Positions 54,521 to 61,950 of a stretch of 64,000 bases of DNA are shown here, piece by piece; the first letter of the stretch is position 1, and each line of letters starts with the position of its first letter. The translations under genes were made by a program, and so were the position numbers. The notes beneath the pieces were generated by a model. The model was not told where the DNA came from and did not search any database. It worked only from the letters and a program-made list of their open reading frames with translations. The stretch comes from Chelatococcus caeni (GTDB lineage: Bacteria; Pseudomonadota; Alphaproteobacteria; Rhizobiales; Beijerinckiaceae), in contig NZ_JACIEN010000001.1 in the NCBI RefSeq assembly GCF_014196925.1, positions 682,001-746,000 on the forward strand, in the 5' to 3' direction.

Positions 54521-56668
54521 GTGGTGAAGTTCTTCATTAGCCTTCTGCGTCTTGCATTTTTCTGGGCGATTCCCGTCTTGGCAGTTGCCTGCACCGAGAT
54601 CTTTTTTCCGCTTGTCAACTATAGGCTGGCTGCGAGCACCATCGTCGATGCTATCCGCGGGAATATCGATCTCGTAAGTGAGCCGGCCTTCGCCTACGCA
54701 CTGGCCGCAATTCTGGCCTGCTTCGCGGCCGGACTTGCAGTCGCGTTCTTCCTGCTCCACGTCGTGCCGGTGTTGTTCACGCTCTGGCGGGCAACGCGGC
54801 TGGTCTCCACAGCGCAAGGTCGGGATAGGAAACGCGCGGAAACCCGCAGGAGCTTCGCGATCAATTTCGAGAGTCTGAACCAGAGACTTGAGAGCAACTG
54901 GCTGATCGGCCATGCCTGGATCGAGTTCGAGGAGACGCTCTTCGACAAGGACAGTGACCGAGCGATCGGCAACACCGTACGGCCCCAGGTCTTCTTCAAC
55001 CCGGGGCTCGCGCGAGAGCGGCTCGGCGGCCTGAAGATGATGAATGCTGTGCCGGGATATTTCGTCGGCATCGGGCTGCTGCTCACCTTCGTGGGCTTGG
55101 TCTTCGCTCTCTACAAGGCGGGCGCCGCGGCGAGCGCAGGCGACGCGGACATCATGGCCGCAGAGATGGCGGGTCTGCTGCGGATCGCGACCTTCAAGTT
55201 CTCGACCTCTATCGCCGGCCTCGCTGCCTCGATCGTGCTGTCGATATTTTTCCGCTGGTTTTTCATCCTGATCGAGGGTTCCTTCGGCCGCTTTAACGCC
55301 TTGCTGGAGCGCGGTCTTCTCTATGCCGCACCACAGGCGATCTCCATGGAGATGAGCCGCACCATGCAGGAGCAACTCGTACAACTAAAGGACATCACGC
55401 AGGGCGAGTTCTTCGCCCGCATGGGTTCGGAGATCGCGCCGCGACTGAACGCGGCGATCGCAGATGCCATGGCACCAGTGACCGAGCAGATCGGCAATGC
55501 CGTTGGCAACCTGTCTGCAAGTAGCCAAGACGGCGTGCAGAAGATGCTCGAGTCCTTCACTAACCAACTTCAGCATGGCGCCGGAACCGAAATGCGCGAA
55601 CTTGCCGCGACGCTGAAACAGCTGCAGATGTCTATGGTCGAGATGCAAGGCGGCCTGCGCGGCAGCGGCGACGATTTCTCGGCTAAGCTGGCGGAGGCAG
55701 CTGAGAACATGAACCGCATGGTGGAACGCGCCGGCCAGAGTTTTGAAACAAGCTCCGGTCAGAGCCGCGATGCCCTGACCGCAGTCGTCGAAACCCTTCG
55801 CCAGACTATGGAAAAGGCCAACGCTGAAATGGATGCCTCGCTCGGGGCTGCAGCGGGCGGGGCGTCTGCGAAGCTCGAGGCGGCAATGGGTCTCGTCATG
55901 GAAAAGCTCGACAGGCAGATCGGCCAGATCGGCGAAAGCCTGACGAACATGCAACGCACGATGGGCGAACAGGGAGACTACACGAGGCAGCAGATCGAGG
56001 CCTCCGTCTCGCATTCCGCTGAAATCCAGAAATCCGTGCTGGCTGATTTGCAGGAAACGGTCGGATCGGTGTCAGCACAGTTGCGCAATGCGGTCGAGGA
56101 GGCCCTCGCCTCCGTTGGCCAGCGTTTCGGTGAGCTGTCGACATCGATGCGCGCGATAGAAGGCGCGCTGATGAATCAGAAGGTGGCACTCGAAACGACT
56201 GCTGGAGAGGCACGGAAGACGGCGCAAGCCTTCGGCGAGAGCGCGACAAGCGTGCGTACGGCGACCGCACCCTTGGTGACCGTCAGCGACAAGTTTTCTG
56301 GCGCGACTGAACGCATGGCGACGGGCGTCGAGTCGACGTTAAAGGCGATTGAGGCGGCCCGGGATGCGATTGCGACCCTCGCCGCTGGCCTAGGCGCTGC
56401 AACCGAGAGGTCCAGCGACTTCTGGACGGAATTCACTGCAAAGTTCGACGCGGTGGACACTGCACTCGGCCGAGCGGTCGAGACGCTCTCTCGGTCGACC
56501 TCAGAGCAGCAAGACAGGCTGCAGAGCCATGTAAGGGGTGTCGATCAGGGCCTGTCGGAAGCGATCGGGAAACTGTCTCCCTTCCTCGCCCAAATCAAGG
56601 ACAGCGCCGAGGCCATCGCAGACAGCCTCGAGGCCGCGCATAGCCATCGCGAGGCAGCTCGCGCATGA
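54521..56668 (+). CDS. zorA: Zorya anti-phage system protein ZorA (MotA/ExbB-like motor)
   Basis: A 715-residue inner-membrane protein. Two hydrophobic segments at the N-terminus (about 4-30 and 58-85) and a later pair (PGYFVGIGLLLTFVGLVFAL, and FKFSTSIAGLAASIVLSIFF) make the MotA/TolQ/ExbB-like channel unit. From about residue 280 to the end stretches a long, mostly helical cytoplasmic tail rich in Met, Gln, Glu and Ala. In studied Zorya systems ZorA with ZorB forms a proton-driven rotary motor whose tail carries the signal of infection inward. Its start, 305 bases after hsdS, opens the operon. The stop overlaps zorB as ATGA. Confidence 0.93.
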   Translation: MVKFFISLLRLAFFWAIPVLAVACTEIFFPLVNYRLAASTIVDAIRGNIDLVSEPAFAYALAAILACFAAGLAVAFFLLHVVPVLFTLWRATRLVSTAQGRDRKRAETRRSFAINFESLNQRLESNWLIGHAWIEFEETLFDKDSDRAIGNTVRPQVFFNPGLARERLGGLKMMNAVPGYFVGIGLLLTFVGLVFALYKAGAAASAGDADIMAAEMAGLLRIATFKFSTSIAGLAASIVLSIFFRWFFILIEGSFGRFNALLERGLLYAAPQAISMEMSRTMQEQLVQLKDITQGEFFARMGSEIAPRLNAAIADAMAPVTEQIGNAVGNLSASSQDGVQKMLESFTNQLQHGAGTEMRELAATLKQLQMSMVEMQGGLRGSGDDFSAKLAEAAENMNRMVERAGQSFETSSGQSRDALTAVVETLRQTMEKANAEMDASLGAAAGGASAKLEAAMGLVMEKLDRQIGQIGESLTNMQRTMGEQGDYTRQQIEASVSHSAEIQKSVLADLQETVGSVSAQLRNAVEEALASVGQRFGELSTSMRAIEGALMNQKVALETTAGEARKTAQAFGESATSVRTATAPLVTVSDKFSGATERMATGVESTLKAIEAARDAIATLAAGLGAATERSSDFWTEFTAKFDAVDTALGRAVETLSRSTSEQQDRLQSHVRGVDQGLSEAIGKLSPFLAQIKDSAEAIADSLEAAHSHREAARA

Positions 56669-57585
56669 TCATCGCGGACAGTGGCGACAAAGACAACAGC
56701 CATACCGAGGAGGACGAAAACTACTTCGTCTCCATGACCGATATGATGGTCGGCATCCTCTTCATCTTCATCATCATGCTGATGGTCTTCGCCCTTAATT
56801 TTCGGCAGTTAACCGACGAAACTGTCCTACTGACAGCAGAGCAGCAGGAGCAGCTGAACAGGGCCAACGAGCTCGCTGAACAGATCGCCGAGTTGCGAAG
56901 GCGGATCGCCAATGAAATCACAGAGCTCAACAAGGCAGACCAGGCGCGCAACGAGCTTCTGGAAGCCATCAAGGCGAAACTCGACGTTGTCGGACTCAAG
57001 GTAACTATTGACAAGGATACCGGCGTCCTGCGACTGGCCGAAGACGCCATCCGTTTCGCGCCGGAGAGTTCGCGCCTCGACGCCGAAGCGCAACGCAATG
57101 TTGATGCGGTGGCCAAAGTCCTGCTCGACGTTCTGCCGGACTACACGGCTTGTCCAGGCGGGATGACCTGCAATCCCTCGACCGGATATGTTGTCGAAAC
57201 GGTCTTCATTGAAGGTCACACGGACAAGACCGGGTCGGACAGCCTGAACTGGCAGTTGTCCACCGAGCGTGCCGTGAACACCTACCGCCGGATCGTCGAC
57301 AATTTTCGAGGCTTGCGAGCGTTAGTGAACTCGCAGGGTCGGGAAATCCTGTCAGTTTCCGGCTACGCCTATACACGACCGGCAATCGAACAGGACGACG
57401 CCGAAGGCTATCGGATCAACCGACGCATCGATCTCCGCTTCGTCATGGAAGCCGACCGGCGCGAAAGGCTGAGCGAGGTTCTTATCCTTCTGGAACAGAT
57501 GGAGAAAAAGGTCAGCGAGCTTCAGAATCCGATGGGTGCCGCACTCGATACACCGACGCAGCCCGAGCGTGTGGTACCCCAGTGA
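56665..57585 (+). CDS. zorB: Zorya anti-phage system protein ZorB (OmpA-like stator)
   Basis: A 306-residue inner-membrane protein with one N-terminal span (about 24-46) that holds the acidic residue Asp26 in VSMTDMMVGILF, the expected proton carrier. A helical periplasmic linker (50-105) leads to an OmpA/MotB-type peptidoglycan-binding domain with FIEGHTDKTG (183-190) and LSTERAVNTYRRI. Cys163 and Cys169 could form a disulphide in the periplasm. It anchors the ZorA motor to the wall. Start overlaps zorA and the stop overlaps zorC by four bases. Confidence 0.94.
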   Translation: MIIADSGDKDNSHTEEDENYFVSMTDMMVGILFIFIIMLMVFALNFRQLTDETVLLTAEQQEQLNRANELAEQIAELRRRIANEITELNKADQARNELLEAIKAKLDVVGLKVTIDKDTGVLRLAEDAIRFAPESSRLDAEAQRNVDAVAKVLLDVLPDYTACPGGMTCNPSTGYVVETVFIEGHTDKTGSDSLNWQLSTERAVNTYRRIVDNFRGLRALVNSQGREILSVSGYAYTRPAIEQDDAEGYRINRRIDLRFVMEADRRERLSEVLILLEQMEKKVSELQNPMGAALDTPTQPERVVPQ

Positions 57586-58958
57586 GCGGGGCCTTCAAAG
57601 ACGCAATTGCCGACCTCGTGGCGCGACACGGAGTTCCGCCTCGCTCGGTCGAATCTGCGATGCTGAGAGCGGCGAGACGGCTGCCGGCGATGATTGGCGA
57701 TGAACCTTCCGCCAAGGACTACGACGAGGTCTCGGGTGACCTCGCCCGCCGGCTGGCTCGCGGAGAGCGGCTGACTGGCCGTCAGGCGCGGGACGGCGCA
57801 TGGTGCCTCTGGACGACGCGTACTCAACTCGCCGCGGATGCCGCAACACTCTCCCCGTTCTTGGAGCAAATGCGCAGTCTGAGGCACAAGGGGGCGTCAC
57901 GTGCGCTCGCGCTGTCCTACCTGATCAGTTTTCACCCCGACCGGCCCGGCCTCCGGGCGGTCGCTGGTGCCTTGCGCGACCTGGCGAGCGCCATGGGCAA
58001 GCCCTTCGACGACCTGAACAAACGGTTTCACATCTTCGACGTCGATGAGGGTCCTCGTCGGGTCGGCGATACCGCCCTCGCCGAGCGCAAGTCGCCGCGC
58101 CAGGTTCTTGAGGAGAACGGACTGCTGATGGAACTGGTCCTCGGCGGCGGCTATGTCGAGCCCTGCGCGCGCCGCGTGCTGGAGCGTGCCGTGGAGGATC
58201 GCCGCCTGCAGCCGGGTGATCGACTGGAATTCATCGAGACGATCTCGGTCAAGAGCGGCACGCGGCAGCTCAACTTCGCGGCGCACAAGGGCCTGGTGGC
58301 CAATGCGCTTCTGCTTCCCAGCCGTGATCGGCCCCCCGAAAAAGCCGTCAAGGATCAGATCCTCAACTTCCTGATCTCACTGGAGGGGCTGGGCGATCCA
58401 CGAACGAGACCCGGCAACTGGGTCAACGCGCCGGACGCTCGCGACGTCGCGATGTTGTGGCTCACGGAACAGGCGCTTCGACAATTCCTCGATGTTGTCG
58501 AAGCGGTTAATCCGAACGAGAACTGGAAGTACCGCCGCCGCTTCTGGGAGACGATGTACGGCAACGGCATCATCAGGGAGGCCTGGGTCGTCCTTGACGG
58601 TCAGGGAGCTGCGGAGGCGCATCGGAAGTTTGGCAGGAATTCGCCTTTCGGCAGGTTCCGTGGCGGGGTTCAGTCGGGCCACGCGGTATTGCTCCTAAGG
58701 ATCGGCCGTGGCGTCTGCGCCGAATGGAGCTACAGCGGGCAATGCCGGTTCTGGGATGACGCGGAACGTGCTGGTGCTCCGAAGCTGTACCAGCGCGAGT
58801 ACGACACGGAGTTCCTGAAGAATGGACGTCAGTATGCCCCGGTCCTCGAAATTCGACACAGCTCGCACACCGGCCCGAATGCCTGGCAGCACAAGGCGGC
58901 AGAGCAGATCAAGATGATGACCGGCGAGCGCCTCTCCGCCCGGGACTACATGCTGTGA
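57582..58958 (+). CDS. zorC: Zorya anti-phage system protein ZorC (EH-signature protein)
   Basis: A 458-residue soluble protein of the ZorC family found only in type I Zorya. Signature stretches are GNWVNAPDARDVAMLWL, QFLDVVEAV and RRFWETMYGNGIIREAWVVL, then GHAVLLLRIGRGVCAEWSYSG and the C-terminal HSSHTGPNAWQHKAAEQI. In studied systems ZorC binds DNA and cooperates with ZorD as cytosolic effector. Start is GTG overlapping zorB, and the stop overlaps zorD as GTGA, showing tight coupling. Confidence 0.9.
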   Translation: MSGAFKDAIADLVARHGVPPRSVESAMLRAARRLPAMIGDEPSAKDYDEVSGDLARRLARGERLTGRQARDGAWCLWTTRTQLAADAATLSPFLEQMRSLRHKGASRALALSYLISFHPDRPGLRAVAGALRDLASAMGKPFDDLNKRFHIFDVDEGPRRVGDTALAERKSPRQVLEENGLLMELVLGGGYVEPCARRVLERAVEDRRLQPGDRLEFIETISVKSGTRQLNFAAHKGLVANALLLPSRDRPPEKAVKDQILNFLISLEGLGDPRTRPGNWVNAPDARDVAMLWLTEQALRQFLDVVEAVNPNENWKYRRRFWETMYGNGIIREAWVVLDGQGAAEAHRKFGRNSPFGRFRGGVQSGHAVLLLRIGRGVCAEWSYSGQCRFWDDAERAGAPKLYQREYDTEFLKNGRQYAPVLEIRHSSHTGPNAWQHKAAEQIKMMTGERLSARDYML

Positions 58959-61948
58959 AGGCTAGCTACGCCCACGAAGCCAAGCATGACGGTGTCCTCC
59001 TGATGCTCCACCGCCGTCGACTTCTCGGCTCGGAACTCCTCCCGGTCAAGGACTGGCCGCAGGTCGACGGTCGGGAAGGCGCCGCCGCCCGCTATCTGCT
59101 CGCCTGCCTGGACTCTGGCGAAGGCCTGGCCCGCGACGGCGGCATTCTGCTTGCACATCCCGCCGTTGCCGCCCTTCCGGCCACCGTGGCCGAGGCGCTG
59201 GGGCTTCCGTCCCTGGGCACACTCTCCATCACCCTCGCCTTCGATGGCATCATGACCGACCCGCGCGCCCGCATCCGGGCCAGCTGGTACGACGCGGACG
59301 ATCGCAAGGTCAGGATGGAGCGCATCGGCGCCCTGGCCCGATGGGGAACCCGGGAGGGGCGCCTTTCCGGTCCGCTCTACGAGCTGATGGAAGCGATCGA
59401 CGCCTATAATTCGACGGAGGGCAGTGAGGCCGAGACACGCATCGCCGCCTGGGCTCCGGTGCAGGCAGCGCTGCGGCGAACCGCCGGCGAGGAGGTTCGG
59501 ACCGACGACCGTTTCCTGACCAGCCTCACAGTCTATCAGGCCGGCGCGGTCGCCCTTGATGTGTTCGAGACGCCCTATGGACCGGACTTCCTTCCGGTCG
59601 TCATGGGGCGCGAGAAAGCGGCGAGCCTCAACGACGATGCGCCAGCTCCGGAAGGCGCGGACGGCGGCGAGGCTGAGCCCGTCCAGCGCGATCTCGTTTC
59701 GGACGCGCTGCTGCCGGAGCCTCTGCAGCGGCGGTTTGCGCGCGAGGTCTTCGCCGGAGAGGCGCAGAGCCGTGACGCCTATGTGCTGGACCGGAACACC
59801 TATCTGGTCCTCGACCCGTCGCTCAAGATCGCCCTCGACGTCGTGCGCAAGAAGCGGGCTGCACCAAAGGCGGAGCGCATCGCCTTCCTGAAGAACCCAC
59901 GTGCAGACATCGCGGAAGCAATAGGGGACAAAAGCCACGAAGCGGCCATGTCTCTGCTGGTCGAGACCTGGCAGTATTCCGAACGTGTGCTCGGCTTGGG
60001 TGTGTGGGAGCCCCCTCCGCTTCCCTGGCTGAAAAACAAAGCCGGCCAATGGCTGCCGGAGCGCTTTCCCGTCCAGATAGGGCAGGAAACGATCGAGATG
60101 GACAGGGAGCTCTTCCAGACACTGAAGAGCGAGGTCGCCCAAGCCTGCGAGGAGGGCGTCGAGTACATCACTGTGGAAGATCGCTCCCTAAGGGTCGACG
60201 ACGTGCAGGATGCTTTCGAGACCCTTGGTCTCGATCGTCTTGGGAACGAGCCGGCTCCCGCCGAGGAAGACCAGCCCGAGCCGCCAGGTCAAGACACGAG
60301 CGACGACGACGCGTCGGCGGCCGACGAGCGACTGGTCATCCGGCAGAACCTCGACAGCGAGGAGTTCGCTGTCACCTACGCTCCGCGCGCGGTCGCCATT
60401 GCCCCCGCGCTACCAGTGCCTACGCTCGTGTCGACGCGCCCGAAGCCGCATCAGACCGTGGGATTCGACTGGCTCGTCGCCTGCTATCGGGCCGGATGGC
60501 CCGGCGCTCTGCTTGCCGACGACATGGGATTGGGGAAGACCTTTCAGGCACTCGCCTTCCTTGCCTGGGTAAGGAAGAACCGCCTCCAACAGGGGCTCGA
60601 TCGGGGTGCCCAGAACAGGCCGATCCTCGTCGTCGCCCCAACAGCCCTCCTGCGGAACTGGATCGAGGAGGCCGAACGCCACCTGACGCCCGGAGCGCTC
60701 GGCGAACGGGTTGATGCGTTCGGCTCCTCTCTCCGGCATCTCAAGACGCGGAAAGACGAGCACTGGACCCCGGAGACGGCGCTCGACGTAACCAGGCTGC
60801 GTGCTGCCAACTGGGTGCTGACCACTTACGAGACGCTGGCGGACAACCACCGCGCCTTCGCCCGGGTCGCCTTCAGCGTAGCGGTCTTCGACGAAGCTCA
60901 GAAGATCAAGTCACCCGGGGCCATCAACACCCAGTCGGCCAAGGCGATGAACGCTGACTTCGTCCTCGGCCTCACAGGTACGCCCATCGAGAACCGGCTG
61001 GCCGATCTTTGGTGCATCATGGACCGGGTGGTCCCGGGTTACCTGGGCGACCTGAAGGCCTTCGTCGCCACCTATGAGAATGGCGACGAGGAGAACCTGA
61101 AGCGGTTGAAGTCCAAGCTCGACCGGCCGCAGAAGGAGAGCACGCCGCCGGTGCTTCTCAGGCGCATGAAGACGGAGATCCTGGAAGGCCTGCCGAGTCG
61201 GGACTTCGTCACGACTTGCGTCACTATGCCCCCAGAGCAGGCGCAGGCCTATGCTGCTGCGGTGCTGCGCGCCCAGGTGGGGGGCACCACGAAGGGTGAC
61301 ATGCTTCGCGCCATCCACGCACTTCGCGGCGTTTCTCTGCATCCGTCGGGCGCCTCCGATTGCGACCCGCTCGACAAGATGTCCGTGAGGAACTGGATCG
61401 CCCGGTCTGCCCGCATGCAGCACGCCGTCGAAGTCCTCGAAAAGCTCCGGGTATCGGGCGAAAAGGTGCTGGTCTTCGTCGAGGACCTTGAGGTGCAGGC
61501 CCTGTTCGCCTCGGCAATCGCAACCCACCTGGGTCTGGACCGTCAACCGGCCACCATCAATGGCTCGATACCTGGCGAGAAGCGGCTAGAGATCGTCGAT
61601 CGCTTCCAGTCCTCTCCCCAGCCCTTCGACCTTCTTGTCCTCTCTCCCAAGGCCGCCGGCATCGGTCTGACGATCACTGCCGCCAACCACGTCATCCATC
61701 TGTCGCGATGGTGGAATCCGGCAGTCGAGGACCAGTGCAACGACCGCTGCTATCGGATCGGCCAGGAGAAGTCGGTCACCGTGCATATCCCAATCGCCGT
61801 TCACCGGGACTACGGCGAATCCTCGTTCGACGTGCGGCTGAACGCCCTCCTCGAACGGAAGCGACGGCTGTCGCGCGACATGCTTTTGCCGCCGGTCGAG
61901 GATGGAGATGTAGAGACCCTGTTCGGACAGTCGATCGCGAGGAGCTGA
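58955..61948 (+). CDS. zorD: Zorya anti-phage system protein ZorD (SNF2-type helicase effector)
   Basis: A 997-residue protein. The N-terminal half (1-480) is specific to ZorD and includes an acidic linker near 430-455. The C-terminal half is a SNF2-type motor: Walker A ADDMGLGKT (Lys528), DEAQK at 646-650, LGLTGTPIENRLADLW, VLLRRMKTEI, and the second lobe with LVLSPKAAGIGLTITAANHVIHLSRWWNP in part and DRCYRIGQ. In studied type I systems ZorD degrades or remodels phage DNA. GTG start overlaps zorC. It ends two bases before the stop of the convergent helicase, leaving no room for a terminator. Confidence 0.92.
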   Translation: MKASYAHEAKHDGVLLMLHRRRLLGSELLPVKDWPQVDGREGAAARYLLACLDSGEGLARDGGILLAHPAVAALPATVAEALGLPSLGTLSITLAFDGIMTDPRARIRASWYDADDRKVRMERIGALARWGTREGRLSGPLYELMEAIDAYNSTEGSEAETRIAAWAPVQAALRRTAGEEVRTDDRFLTSLTVYQAGAVALDVFETPYGPDFLPVVMGREKAASLNDDAPAPEGADGGEAEPVQRDLVSDALLPEPLQRRFAREVFAGEAQSRDAYVLDRNTYLVLDPSLKIALDVVRKKRAAPKAERIAFLKNPRADIAEAIGDKSHEAAMSLLVETWQYSERVLGLGVWEPPPLPWLKNKAGQWLPERFPVQIGQETIEMDRELFQTLKSEVAQACEEGVEYITVEDRSLRVDDVQDAFETLGLDRLGNEPAPAEEDQPEPPGQDTSDDDASAADERLVIRQNLDSEEFAVTYAPRAVAIAPALPVPTLVSTRPKPHQTVGFDWLVACYRAGWPGALLADDMGLGKTFQALAFLAWVRKNRLQQGLDRGAQNRPILVVAPTALLRNWIEEAERHLTPGALGERVDAFGSSLRHLKTRKDEHWTPETALDVTRLRAANWVLTTYETLADNHRAFARVAFSVAVFDEAQKIKSPGAINTQSAKAMNADFVLGLTGTPIENRLADLWCIMDRVVPGYLGDLKAFVATYENGDEENLKRLKSKLDRPQKESTPPVLLRRMKTEILEGLPSRDFVTTCVTMPPEQAQAYAAAVLRAQVGGTTKGDMLRAIHALRGVSLHPSGASDCDPLDKMSVRNWIARSARMQHAVEVLEKLRVSGEKVLVFVEDLEVQALFASAIATHLGLDRQPATINGSIPGEKRLEIVDRFQSSPQPFDLLVLSPKAAGIGLTITAANHVIHLSRWWNPAVEDQCNDRCYRIGQEKSVTVHIPIAVHRDYGESSFDVRLNALLERKRRLSRDMLLPPVEDGDVETLFGQSIARS

Positions 61949-61950
61949 AT

